From assembly GCA_022496185.1 (NCBI GenBank), contig WTXG01000072.1, forward strand, positions 62,001 to 126,000: a stretch of 64,000 bases of DNA, read 5' to 3'. Origin of the DNA: Multifurca ochricompacta (Eukaryota; Basidiomycota; Agaricomycetes; Russulales; Russulaceae). Within the stretch, counting starts at the first letter, position 1. Every line of letters starts with the position of its first letter. The notes under the pieces are model-generated. The model did not search any database. It saw only the letters and a program-made list of their open reading frames with translations, and had not been told where the DNA came from. Positions 22,038 to 34,557 of the stretch are shown here, one piece after another. The translations under genes and the position numbers were made by a program.

Positions 22038-23540
22038 GTGGCTTCCAGCCGCAGTCAGACCCTCTTCCACGAAGAACTCATCGAATGCAGAGATGAAGAT
22101 AATCTTTCACGACAAGTACTTGGCTCTGCACGTGGAAAGATTTTGAGTCCAAGTTTGGATACTACGTCTATTATGATGGAAGATACCAACCGGTAGAATA
22201 TGACGACGAGAAAAGAGTTTGGTATCGAATCCGATACTCGGACAGCCGAAACTCTTGGGTTACCACAGGACCCGCCCCACCTGAATTCGGACTAGGACCA
22301 TGGAGGGAGAATCCCCGGCCATTGTTACGGACTCTGAGCCAGAAGAGTACGTAGAAGAACACAGTGAAGAAGCACAGGTATTAGCGTCGACTACATTCCC
22401 AGTTGCACCCGCAGTTGTCACGATCAGAGCTCCTGCTTTGACAACTCCCCAGATATCAATACAATCCGCTGACACCGCCACCCCATTATACCAAAACATG
22501 TCCACCATTGCCGCTCAGCTCCCAGACCTGGTTCCTCCCCCCTGCCAACAACCATGTTACCACCCAACATTCCCCCACCATCAGGACGGCTGTCAGGGGT
22601 ATTACCACAGACATTTACGGGAGACCGGTCGCAGAGTAGAAAGTTCATGCTGGAATTTATCACCTTCAAAAATTTCAACCATGACGTTCCTCAAATCATC
22701 AACCCCTTCCAGCGTGCCAACCTCTTCCTCTCATTGATTCAAGGGGAGGCGGTAGATGACTGGACAATGGAACAGCTAGAGTGGCTGAACAAACAGATTG
22801 ACAGTGGATGTCGTACCACTAACGAAGACCTCTGGGACACTATCGCTCAGAGGTTCAAGGATGCCTTTACAGATGGGCAAGCCAAGCAGAAAGCCGCTCG
22901 AGAGCTTAAGGCTCTGAGAATGGAGAAAGGTGAACTGGACGCCTACGTGGCAAAGTTTAGAAGTCTGGCCAACAGAGCTGGCTATGACACCGATGAAGAG
23001 GCCACCCTGGACCTCTTCTCCCAAGGACTGCCCAATCCCTTGGCAAAGAACATCATTCAGTTCCACCACCCCTATGACTGGGATACATGGGTCGATGCCG
23101 CTTGATGACAGCAGCAGGACTACCTAGACTTCCAGACATGCTTTGGAATCGACACAAAGAAAGGAAAAACCCGCGACCAGTGGAAGGCCGCCTTCGGAGT
23201 CAAGCCGGCACACACCAGTCAGAGGGACCCAAATGTCATGGATACCTTGGCCGACAGGACTAGGGCGTGGGTTGCACTTACCGAAGATGAAAGGCAGACC
23301 CTAATGAAAGAAGGGAGATGCTTTTGTTGCAAGGCCCAGGGACACATGTCGAAGGAATGTCCAAGGAAAGGGGCGCGAGCAGCGGAAGCCACGGTCACGC
23401 CTATCCGCAGTAATCCACCAACCACCGACAAAAGGACAAAAGAAGAGAAAGCACAGGATATATGGGCAAACATGATGAAAGAAAGTGAAGAAGTAAGGGC
23501 CATCCTGGTAGAAAAAGCATTTGCCAAAAAGGATTTTTGA
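22038..23540 (+). pseudogene. Gypsy B gag
   Basis: Same Gag core and CCHC knuckle (CFCCKAQGHMSKEC) as the sister copies. The position of the start codon reads GTG instead of ATG. Two compensating small indels lie near 22130 and 22550. A double TGA TGA at 23103-23108 replaces CGT CGA of Gypsy A. It ends at GGATTTTTGA (23531-23540). Confidence 0.82.
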
Positions 23541-25860
23541 CTGGCTCAAACCCATCGGCCTGGGCACAAGCATTACATGTAACCTCTGTGTATACTAGTC
23601 GCTTCAAATCATTGAAAATACCAGTACATTTCGAAACGACACAGAGGACGGCCGACCGTGACATCCTGATTGATTCAGGTGCCACCGACAACTTTATCAG
23701 CCCATGAATGGCTAGAACGATGGGATTAGGGATGCTGGCACTCCCCCAAGAAAAAAATATCTGGAATATCGATGGAACTGCTAACCGAGCCGGGAAAATA
23801 ACGCACTATACCGATCTTAACATCCAAGTAGGAGAAGTAACGAAAGCCATCCGTTTCCTAGTTACCAACTTGGGCAATGAAGATCTTATCCTAGGGTACC
23901 CCTGGCTCACGGCCTTTGAACCAAAAATTAACTGGAGTGATGCAACCATGGAAAAGGAGTTCTACCCTGTCTTGATTACATCGATGGGATATGACTATGC
24001 CACCCGACACTCGATAGCATGAAAAATGGACATAGAAGAGAACAACTTGAGCCATGGCTTTACTACCAAGGCATCAGAGCTCGCGCAGAAGGCAGCAGGA
24101 CAACAGACAGAAAAAACCTTCAAAGAAGCAGTACTGACGGAATATCATTGCCATTGGAAAGTTTTCTTGGAGAAGGAGTCCCAGCGCTTCCCACCTGCAC
24201 GACCATGGGATCATGCCATCAAATTTGTGCCCGACACCCCGTCAGCAATCGATTGTAAAATTTATCCACTGTCACAGGCAGAGCAAACGGCGCTTACTAT
24301 GTTCCTCGAAGAGCATCTTGCGAAAGGATACATCCGCCCGTCCAAGTCACCATACGCATCGCCATTCTTCTTTATCAAGAAGAAGGATGGAAAACTTCAA
24401 CCCGTTCAGGACTATTGCCACATTAATGCTCATACGGTGAAAAACACCTACCGATTACCACTCATATCAGAGCTCATTGATACCATGCGAGACAAGTCAC
24501 TGTTCTCCAAAATGGACATTCGCTGGGGATACAACAACGTCTGAATTAAGGAAGGGGACCAGTGCAAGGCAGCATTCAAAACCAACCAAGGACTTTTCGA
24601 ACCAAACGTCATGTTTTTCAGCCTCACTAACTTGCCAGCCACATTCCAATCTATGATGAATCACATATTCCGTGATCTCGTCCTCACCGGCGAAGTGGTG
24701 GTATACATGGATGACATCCTAGTAGCTACTACGAATGACCTTGCTCATCACCGAGAATGGGTGCATCAAGTACTGGACATTCTACATGAACACGACCTAT
24801 ACCTCAAACCAGCTAAATGCTCGTTTGAACAGCCAAGTGTAGAATACCTGGGAATCATCTTGGAAGGGGGGCAGGTGCGAATGGACCCAGTAAAAGTTCA
24901 AGGAGTCTGGGATTGGCCGGTGCCTACATGTGTCAAGGATGTGCGGTCCTTTGTGGGGTTTTGCAACTTTTACCGACGATTTGTTCGAGGATTCTCCGGC
25001 ATCGCCTAGCCATTAAATGGACTACTGAAGAAGGACGTACCATGGCAATGGACAGGGGAGCAACAACATGCCTTTGAGCAGATCCGCAACACCATCAGTT
25101 CCGAGCCAGTTCTCCTGCAACCAGATTTGGAAAAACCTTTTGAACTGGAGGTCAATGCATCTCACTTTGCCAATGGCGCGGTGCTAAATCAACGGGACGT
25201 GACTGGGTTGCTTCGCCCAGTCGCCTTCTACTCAGAGATGTTCTCATCAGCAGAGCGCAATTACGATATTTGGGACAGGGAATTACTGGCCATTGTGAAA
25301 GCACTACGACATTGGCGGCCATACCTGGCGGGAACACCTCATAAAACCATCATTCACACCGACCACTCCAACCTACTCTATTGGAAGGAGCCCCATAAGA
25401 TCAGTCAATGAGTCGCCCGCGAAGTTCTAGAACTGGAAGAATACAACTTTACGTTGAAACATATTGCAGGAAGCCGTAACGCACGCGCAGATGCACTGTT
25501 GCGACAACCAGATCTAGATGAAGGCGAGGAGGACAACAACAATGTTACAGTACTCCCTGAAGAGGTGTTCGCGAAAACGGTGGTTGTCAGCCTTCATGAC
25601 ATGGATTTATGGGTCCAAGTGTCGCAAAATATGGACCAACAACTATGCGAAACATGGGCTGACGCACATAGTCTGAAGAAGATTGACAGCTTATGGTGGA
25701 AGGACGGAGATCAGCTCATTGTCACCGGTGGCGACAACATTAAGAGGGGGGTGATCCATTTTCACCATGACCTCCCTTCTGCAGGACACCCCGGCATTGC
25801 CAACACCTATGCTCTTGCCAAACGAGACTACTGGTGGCCGAACATGAAGAAGGATGTGGA
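23537..25860 (+). pseudogene. Gypsy B pol, part 1 (protease, RT, RNase H, IN start)
   Basis: Continuous frame without indels: protease DSGATDNFIS, RT YMDDILVA, RNase H with [16 protein letters not shown] (the usual Asp is Asn here), and the integrase HHCC region up to WWPNMKKDV. In-frame stops lie near 23705, 24020, 24542, 25007 and 25409; at most of these the sister copies have CGA. Gypsy C follows after GTGGA (25856-25860), duplicated at 33358-33362. Confidence 0.87.
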
Positions 25861-26461
25861 TGTTACAAACCCCGTCGTTACCCGTCTTCTTTTACCTCCC
25901 CAATGACAATCCTTCCCTACCACCCACGCTACACTACCAGATCACGTCTCCATCATGGGATCCTTCACATGCTCTGCGTCCATCCCTGTGACTTCTTCTT
26001 TGTATATGTTGACCCGTTGCTTGCCATTGTTTGTTTTACTTATCTTCTTATCTTCCTATCTTCTTATCTTTAAGACCGGACACTTACTTAGTTCCCTATC
26101 AGTGGAAGCTTGACTTTACGCCCTCCGCTTCCAGATCTTTGGGCCCACATGACTTGGTTATCTTATCTAGTAGACGCCCGTCCCTTGACGTATATAAGTC
26201 AGCCTTAGTTTACGTTGTAGACCTCAGACTCGACTTATTGAATACATCGGTGCTTAGTCTTCTGGACTTCCCCTTTGAACTCAACTTGCCAATCTCAGTG
26301 CTTCCGGCACTTCTCCGCTCAACGATCGTCTCAGGGAACAGCCCCTTTGACTTTCAACTCTATCATTTGCACACTCCGAGGGACCATATTGGTTTCTCAT
26401 CTGAATCGCACACACTGGCTGTTGCACAAGTCGTGCTGCACGTCCCGCACCGGATGTAACA
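25861..26461 (+). repeat. Gypsy C 5' LTR
   Basis: 601 bp. TATATAAG at 26191-26198 and predicted RNA start AGACTCGACTT at 26226-26236, 35 nt downstream. Differences from the 3' LTR are mostly CpG-to-TpG or CpA changes (for example CCCCGTCGTT versus CCCTGTCATT at the start). Confidence 0.93.
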
Positions 26462-26474
26462 TCAAGTCGAGTCT
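26462..26474 (+). other. Gypsy C self-priming primer site
   Basis: TCAAGTCGAGTCT. Eleven bases pair perfectly with AGACTCGACTT at 26226-26236. Confidence 0.78.
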
Positions 26475-26480
26475 CCCATC

Positions 26481-27983
26481 ATGGCTTCAAGCTGCAGTCA
26501 GACCTTGTTTAAAGAAGAACCCATCGAACGAAGAGACGAGCCTGATCTCTCACAACAAGTATTAGGATCAGCCGTCTGGAAAGATTTTGAGTCCGAGTTT
26601 GGATACTACATCTATCACAACGGAAGATACCAACTGGTAGAATATGACGAAGCAAAAAGAGTTTGGTATCGCATCCGATACTCAGACAGCCGAAGCTCTT
26701 GGGTCACCACAGGACCTGCCCCGCCTGAATTCAGATTAGGACCATGGAGAGAAAATCCCCTGGCCATTGTTACGGACTCTGAACCAGAGGAGTATGTAGA
26801 AGAAAAGAGTGAAGAAGCACTGGTATTAGCGTCGACTACCACCCCAGTTGCACCCAGAGTTGCCACGTCCAGAGCCCCTGCTTTGACAACTCCACAGATC
26901 TCAGTACAATCCGCCGACACCGTCACCCCGTTTCACCAAATGTCTACCATTGCTGCACAACTACCCGACCCGGTCCCCCAGCCGCCGGCCGTACCCCCAC
27001 CAAACATCCCTCCGCCATCGGGATGCCTGTCAGGCATACTACCACAGACATTCACAGGGGACCGGTCACAGAGTAAAAAGTTCATGTTGGAGTTTATAAC
27101 ATTCAAAAACTTCAACCACGATGTCCCCCAAATAATCAACCCCTTCCAGCGTGCCAACCTCTTCTTGTCGCTAATCCGAGGAGAAGCTGTGGACGACTGG
27201 ACCATGGAACAGCTAGAATGGCTGAATGAAGAAGTTGACAGTGGTCATCGCACCACTAGCGAAGGCCTTTGGGAAACCATTGCCCAGAGGTTCAAGGATG
27301 TGTTCACAGACAGACAAGCCAAGCAGAAGGCTGCCTGAGAGTTAAAGGCTCTGAGGATGGAAAAAGGAGAACTTGACGCTTACGTAGCGAAGTTCAGAAG
27401 TCTGGCCAACAGGGCTGGTTACGATACAGACGAAGAGGCCACATTGGACCTCTTCTCTCAAGGGCTGCCCAACCCACTAGTAAAGAATATCATCCAATTC
27501 CATCATCCTCATGACTGGGACACTTGGGTAGATGCAGCTCAACGACAACAACAAGACTATCTGGACTTCCAGATGCATTTCGGGGTAGACACAAAAAAGG
27601 GAAAAACCTGTGACCAGTGGAAGGCAGCCTTTGGAGTTAAACCAGTGCATACCAGCCAACGGGATCCAAACGCCATGGATACCTCCGCGGATAGAACTCG
27701 AGCTCGGGCTGTGCTCACCAAAGAGGAGAGGCAAACGTTGATGAAGGAAGGAAGGTGTTTTTGTTGCAAAGCACAAGGGCACATGTCCAAGGAATGCCCG
27801 AAGAGAGGAGCATGGGTGGCAGAAGCGACAGTCACACCTGTACGGAATAACGCACCTGCCGTCAAGAAGAAAACACTGACCAAAGAAGAAAAAGCACAAG
27901 AAATATGGGCGAACATGATGAAGGAAAGTGAGGAAGTACAAGCCTTATTGGTGGAAAAGGTGTTTGCGAAGAAGGATTTTTGA
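26481..27983 (+). pseudogene. Gypsy C gag (one stop)
   Basis: 501 codons from ATG 26481. Retrotransposon Gag core around residues 200-260 (FMLEF..NPFQRANLFLSL) and CCHC knuckle from Cys 426 to Cys 439 (CX2C-like, X4, H, X4, C). A single TGA at 27336-27338 (codon 286) replaces the CGA seen in Gypsy A. The annotated end TGA (27981-27983) lies in GGATTTTTGA; moving back one base opens pol. Confidence 0.9.
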
Positions 27984-30900
27984 CCAGCTCAACCCCATTG
28001 GCCTGGGCACGAGCACTCCATGTAACTTCTGTGTATACTAGTCACTTCAAATCGTTGAAAATACCAGTTCACTTCGAAACCACACAGAAGACGGCCAATC
28101 GAGATATCCTGATAGACTCAGGAGCAACCGATAACTTCATTAGCCCCCGCATGACTCACACCATGGGGCTGGGAATGCTGGCACTCCTGCAGGAAAAAAA
28201 TATCTGGAATATTGATGGAACCACCAACCGAGCAGGAAAGATCACACATTATACTGATCTCAACGTTCAAGTAGGAGAGGCAACAAAAGTCATTTGCTTC
28301 CTGGTCACCGATCTCGGCGGGGAAGACATGGTTTTAGGATATCCCTGGCTTGCCACATTCGAACCAAAGATCAACTGGGGGGATGCGACCATGAACAAAG
28401 AATTCTATCCTGTTCTAATTACTTCACTAGGATATGACTATGTCACATGCCATGCAACAATATGAGAAATAACTGGCGAAGATCCCAGTCATGGATTCAT
28501 TACGAAAGCATCAGAACTTGCCCAAAAGGCTGGAGAAGGGAAGGCAGAAGGGACTTTTGAAGAGGTAGTGCCGACAGAATACCATCGACACTGGAAGGTA
28601 TTTTCAGAAGAAGAATCCCAACGCTTCCCACCTGCACGACCCTGGGATCACGCCATCAATTTCATCCCTGATACACCATCAGCAATCAACTGCAAGATAT
28701 ATCCATTGTCACAGACAGAACAGACCGCACTTATGACGTTCCTCGAGGAGCACCTCGCAAAAGGATATATTCGTCCATTGAAATTGCCATACACATCGCC
28801 TTTCTTCTTCATCAAAAAGAAGGATGGCAAGTTACGACCCGTCCAGGACTACAGGCGAATCAATGCCTATACTGTGAAGAACGCTTACCCCCTTCCACTC
28901 ATCTCTGAGCTCATTGATACCATGCACGACAAATCCCTGTTTTCCAAAATGGACGTCCATTGGGGCTATAACAATATAAGGATCAAGGAAGGGGACCAAT
29001 GCAAAGCAGCGTTTAAGACCAACCAAGGACTTTTCGAACCCAATGTCATGTTCTTTGGCCTTACCAACTCACCGGCGACCTTCCAATCCATGATGAACCA
29101 CATATTCTGCAAACTCATCCTTACCGGAGAAGTAGTGGTCTACATGGACGACATATTAGTAGCTACTGCCAACGACCCTGCTCACCACTGTAACCGCATC
29201 CACCAAGTCTTGGATATACTACAGGAATATGACCTATACCTGAAACCAGCCAAATGTTCATTTGAACAGAGCAGTGTGGAATACTTGGGAGTCATCCTAG
29301 AAGGAGGACAAGTCAGAATGGACCCAGTCAAAGTGCAAGGTATCAGAGAATGGCCCACACCTACATGCGTCAAGGATGTGCAATCTTTTATTGGATTCTG
29401 TAACTTCTACTGATGCTTCGTACGAGGATTTTCCGGAATTGCACAACCTCTGAACAGGTTATTGAAGAAGGACGTTCCCTGGTATTGGGCAGATGAACAA
29501 CAACGCGCCTTTGAGCAAATCCACGACATCATTAGCTCCGAACCAGTTCTCCTGCAACCAGATTTGGAAAAACCTTTTGAACTGGAAGTCGACGCGTCTC
29601 ACTTTGCCAATGGCGCGGTGCTAAATCAATGGGACACGACTGGATTGCTCCACCCAGTCGCCTTCTACTCAGAGACATTCTCACCAGCAGAGCGCAATTA
29701 CGATATCTGGGACAGGGAGTTACTGGCCATTGTGAAAGCACTATGACATTGGTGGCCATATCTGGCGGGAACACCTCATAAGACCATCATTTACACTGAC
29801 CACTCCAACCTACTCTATTGGAAGGAACCTCATAAGATCAGTTGATGAGTCGCCCGTGAAGTTCTAGAACTGGAAGAATACAACTTCATGTTGAAACATG
29901 TTGCAGGAAGCCGTAACGCACGCACAGATGCACTGTCGCGACGACCAGATCTAGCTGAAGGCGAGGAGGACAACAACAATGTCACAGTACTCCCTGAAGA
30001 GGTCTTCGCAAAAACGGCGATTGTCAGCCTTCACGACATGGATTTATGGGCCCAAGTATCGCAAAATATGAACCAACAACTATGCGAAACATGGGCTGAT
30101 GCACATAATCTGAAGAAGATTGACAGCTTATGGTGGAAGGACAGAGATCAGCTTGTTGTCACCGGTGGCGACAACATTAAGAGGGGGGTGATCCATTTTC
30201 ACCATGACCTCCCTTCTGCAGGACACCCCGGTATTGCCAACACGTATGCCCTAGCCAAACGAGACTACTGGTGGCCGAACATGAAGAAAGATGTGGAAGA
30301 ATATGTGAAGGGATGTGCGGACTGCCAGGCCAACAAAGTGAATACGCACCCACACCCACCAGCACCATTCCCAATCACACCAATAGCGTCGCAACCATTC
30401 CAGACTGTCGCCATAGACTTCATAGTTAAACTCCCCACCTCCAGAGGCTTCGACTCGATCCTAACCATCACAGACCATGACTATTCGAAGGCGGCACTGT
30501 TCATACCCTGTAACGAGTCCATTACGGCGGAAGGAGTGGCCAAGCTCTACTTGAACCATGTCTACAGACACTATGGCCTCCCGGAAAAGGTCATCTCGGA
30601 CCGAGACCCACGCTTCACGTCCACATTCACCAGAGCACTCTGCAAGACACTGAATATTGCTCAAAACATCTCTATGGTGTATCATCCACAGACAGATGGA
30701 CAATCAGAAAGGACTAACCAGTGGCTTGAACAGTACCTTCGATTCTGGTGCAATGGACGACAGGACGATTGGGCTGACTGGCTTGCAACGGTGGAATTTG
30801 CCCATAACTCTTGGCCCAATGGCACCACAAAACACTCCCCATTCTCACTTATCATGGGATGGACACCCCGAGCCATGTGGACAGGAAAGCCATCAAACGT

Positions 30901-31456
30901 CCCTTCAGCTACACAGCATATCAACCAATGGGAAGAGATCAGGAAATCAGCCAATGAAAACCTATTGAAGGCGCAAAAAGCCCTGACAGAGAAGCCCACA
31001 CAGTTCACACCTTATTGAACCAATGACCTGGTGTGGTTGGAAGGAAGGAACATTCACACATCACATCCAACTGCCAAGTTAGCGCCCCGACGTCACGGAC
31101 CCTTCAAAATAACAAGGAAGTTGTCAGATGTGTCATATGAACTTGGACTCCCCCCCACATGGCGCATCCATCCAGTTTTCCACGCCAGACTGCTCACACC
31201 TTACAAGGAAACGCTGCTGCATGGAGAGAACTTCTCGAGACCCCCACCTGACCTTATCGATGGAGAAGAAGAATGGGAAGTGGAACATGTTCTAGATTCA
31301 AAGCAACAAGGCCGAGGGCACAAGTTGTACTACCTAATCAAGTGGAAGGGATTCCCAGCCTCTGACAACTCATGGGAACCAGCTGGAGATATCTCTGCCC
31401 CGGCCCTTATCGCGGAGTTCCATACCCGACACCCAGAAGCGCCCAAGAATTGTTAA
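27980..31456 (+). pseudogene. Gypsy C pol with C-terminal chromodomain (six TGA)
   Basis: 1,159 codons in one frame. Protease Asp 46 (LIDSGATDN), RT YMDD at 388-391, RNase H Asp 538 ([10 protein letters not shown]), integrase HHCC (WWPNMKKDVEEYVKGC) with catalytic D813, D874, E910, and a chromodomain near 1098-1150 (EWEVEHVLD..YLIKWKGFP..SWEP). RT-RNase H-integrase order plus chromodomain marks a Ty3/Gypsy chromovirus; the chromodomain is known to target such elements to modified histones. Stops at codons 162, 478, 589, 622, 623 and 1013 are all TGA for CGA. It begins by -1 shift from gag. Confidence 0.93.
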
Positions 31457-31492
31457 AAGGGCAGTCCGAGACTCTCTCAAATTCCCCAGTAT

Positions 31493-32725
31493 ATGCTACC
31501 CCAGCGAATTACTACCACCGAGCAATCTATCATGTCTTTCATCGCCACCTCTGCCGCCATCAACGCCTTCACCTCCCCGATGACCACTGTCGAGAACTTC
31601 CCCTCTTCCCATCCCTCCACTCATCCCTCCTCCCCTATCGACTATGAAGCTGCTGAAGCTCGAGTCAAGAACCAGTCCCCCAACCCAAATGATGACTTCA
31701 CTTACTGCGAAGAGCCCCACCCCAATGACCTACTTAATGGGGAGATCGACGATGAAGCCCCAGAGTTCCCATTTATCCCCAACAACCCAAATTCCTCCAT
31801 GTACTTCCCACTCGAAATCCCGATGGCCGATGGTACTACAGTCACCACTAAGTACATTTATTACACTAATGGAGGAATGGATGTTGCGGGATGTATGAAA
31901 AAGAATGGACCAGTTTATGGGGCCCCTGTTTATCTGGAGGAAAGGTACACAGGTCGACTCCATCACACACTAACTGACAAACAGTTGGGGCACCTTGCTG
32001 CTGAAGATTGTCGTGCCTTCACCATCGACGAAGTGATGAATGACATGAGGCTTCCGCGCCTCAAAGCAGAAGTCATGAGGCTGCAGAAGAACATCACCTT
32101 ACGGAGGACGCTGAACCAACAATACAAGGAGCACGCGAAGATGATGGCGAGACTGACCAATGGGATGTTCCAACTGGAGCAAGAGATTGTGGAGATTAGG
32201 AAGAGATTAGAGGCAGGGGATGCGTACCAAACGATTGCCGAAAGGTACGCTGACACTTATGCGCAACCCCTTCCCCTGCGGACTTTGGGTGCGGCCCCCA
32301 CATTGTTGCCAAACCGACTCGAAATGCCACGCCTACATGAGAACCCCCGTGGAGAAACCTGTTGGCATTGTGACAGCAGGTACCACATCAGTTGGAACTG
32401 CCCACTTAACCGCAAGTGGTGCCGTCACTGTCGCAGCAATCTTCATTGGAGCCGACATTGTATCTTTTGACGAGTAGGGGTGGCCCCAATGATTAACAAT
32501 CCATCAAGTTGGTGCGGCAAATGTCTTCGACATAATGCGGGGCATCGAGAGATCGACTGCCCAATCTATGACTTGTGCCGTGCATGTGGACAGCGCGGCC
32601 CATATGGGTTTCTTCACACCCACGCATGTCCTCAGGAGCCAGAGTCGTACAACATGGATGATCATAATGTAGCTGACGACTACCTGGACCTGGTACAGGA
32701 TGATGACGGTACGAGTCATTTCTAG
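31493..32725 (+). pseudogene. Gypsy C ORF3: coiled-coil/zinc-knuckle protein
   Basis: 1,233 nt from ATG 31493 (MLPQ); a second conserved ATG (MSFI) is at 31532. Same domains as the open copy in Gypsy A: Pro/Ser-rich acidic N-terminus, IYYTNGGMDVAGCMKKNGP segment, coiled coil, CCHC knuckles. One in-frame stop, TGA at 32468-32470 (codon 326), where Gypsy A has Cys and Gypsies B and D also have TGA. The frame stays open from there to 32725. Confidence 0.8.
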
Positions 32726-32741
32726 CTGGGTCTGCTAGAGC

Positions 32742-32756
32742 CTGAAGAGGGGGTGA
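32742..32756 (+). other. Gypsy C polypurine tract
   Basis: TGAAGAGGGGGTGA directly before the 3' LTR; near-identical purine runs precede the 3' LTRs of A (about 47515-47528) and B, and D in reverse. Confidence 0.7.
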
Positions 32757-33357
32757 TGTTACAAACCCTGTCATTACCCGTCTTCTTTTACCTCCCCAAT
32801 GACAATCCTTCCCTACCACCCACACTACACTACCAGATCATGTCTCCATCGTGGGATCCTTCACATGCTCTGCGTCCATCCCTGTGACTTCTTCTTTGTA
32901 TATGTTGACCCGTTGCTTGCCGTTGTTTGTTTTACTTATCTTCTTATCTTCCTATCTTCTTATCTTTAAGACCGGACACTTACTTAGTTCCCTATCAGTG
33001 GAAGCTTGACTTTACGCCCTCCGCTTCCAGATCTTTGGGCCCACATGACTTGGTTATCTTATCTAGTAGACACCCGTCCCTTGATGTATATAAGTCAGCC
33101 TTAGTTTACGTTGTAGACCTCAGACTTGACTTATTGAATACATCGGTGCTTAGTCTTCTGGACTTCCCCTTTGAACTCAACTTGCCAATCTCAGTGCTTC
33201 CGGCACTTCTCCACTCAACGATCGTCTCAGGGAACAGCCCCTTTGACTTTCGACTCTATCATTTGCACACTCTGAGGGACCATATTGGTTTCTCATCTGA
33301 ATCGCACACACCGGCTGTCGCACAAGTCGTGCTGCACGTCCCGCACCAGACATAACA
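32757..33357 (+). repeat. Gypsy C 3' LTR
   Basis: 601 bp, ends CATAACA. Followed by GTGGA, after which the Gypsy B integrase frame resumes. Confidence 0.93.
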
Positions 33358-34521
33358 GTGGAGGAATATGTGAAGGGATGTGCAGATTGCCAGGCCAATA
33401 AAGTAAACACGCACCCACTCCCACCAGCACTATCCCCAATCACACCAATGGCATCACAACTATTCCAGACTGTTGCCATGGACTTCATAGTCAAACTCCC
33501 CACTTCCAGAGGTTTCGATTCGATCCTAACCATCACGGACCATGACTATTCGAAGGCAGCACTGTTCATACCCTGTAACGAGTCCATCACGGCAGAAGGA
33601 GTGGCCAAGCTCTACTTAAACCATGTCTACAGACACTACGGCCTCCCGGAAAAGATCATCTTGGACCGAGATCCACGCTTCACATCCACATTCACCAGAG
33701 CACTCTGCAAGACACTGAATATTGCTCAAAACATCTCCACGGCATATCATCCACAGACAGATGGACAATCAGAGAGGACCAACCAGTGGCTCAAACAGTA
33801 CCTTCAATTCTGGTGCAATGGACGACAGGACGATTGGGCTGACTGGCTTGCAACAGTGGAATTTGCCCATAACTCTTGGCCCAATGGCACCACAAAACAC
33901 TCCCCATTCTCACTTATCATGGGATGGACACCCCAAGCCACATGGACAGGAAAACCATCAAACGTCCCTTCAGCCACACAGCGTATCAACCAATGGGAAG
34001 AGATCAGGAAATCAGCCAATGAAAACCTATTGAAGGCGCAAAAAGCCCTGACAGAGAAGCCCACACAGTTCACACCTTATTGAACCAATGACCTGGTGTG
34101 GTTGGAAGGGAGGAACATTCACACGTCACATCCAACTGCCAAGTTAGCGCCCTGATGTCACAGACCCTTCAAAATAACAAGGAAGTTGTCAGATGTGTCA
34201 TATGAACTCGGACTCCCCCCCACATGGCGCATCCATCCAGTTTTCCACGCCAGACTGCTCACACCTTACAAGGAAACGCCACTGCATGGAGAGAACTTCT
34301 CGAGACCCCCACCTGACCTTATCGATGGAGAAGAAGAGTGGGAAGTGGAACGTATTCTAGATTCGAAGCAACAAGGCTGAGGGCACAAGTTGTACTACCT
34401 AATCAAGTGGAAGGGATTCCCAGCCTCTGACAACTCATGGGAACCAGCCGGAGATATCTCTGCCCCGGTCCTTATCGCGGAGTTCCATACCCGACACCCA
34501 GAAGCGCCCAAGAATTGTTAA
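33358..34521 (+). pseudogene. Gypsy B pol, part 2 (integrase, chromodomain)
   Basis: Continues EEYVKGCADCQ directly from KKDV at 25860 once Gypsy C is removed. Catalytic motifs LDRDPRF (other copies SDRDPRF) and DGQSERTNQW, then the chromodomain (EWEVERILD..YLIKWKGFP). TGAs at 34081, about 34154 and 34378 replace CGA codons of sister copies. It ends with TAA 34519-34521. Confidence 0.86.
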
Positions 34522-34557
34522 AAGGGCAGTCTGAGACTCCCTCAAATTCCCCAGTAT

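Larger units (their letters stand above)
25861..33357 (+). mobile_element. Gypsy C: full-length chromovirus, innermost insertion
   Basis: 7,497 bp with 601-bp LTRs (25861-26461 and 32757-33357) and a perfect GTGGA duplication. It shows the complete, uninterrupted element plan: LTR, self-priming site, gag, -1 shift, pol with chromodomain, ORF3, purine tract, LTR. No frameshift anywhere in gag or pol. All seven gag-pol stop codons are TGA where sister copies or the other elements have CGA. It is the fourth level of the nest (LINE-1, A, B, C). Confidence 0.95.
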
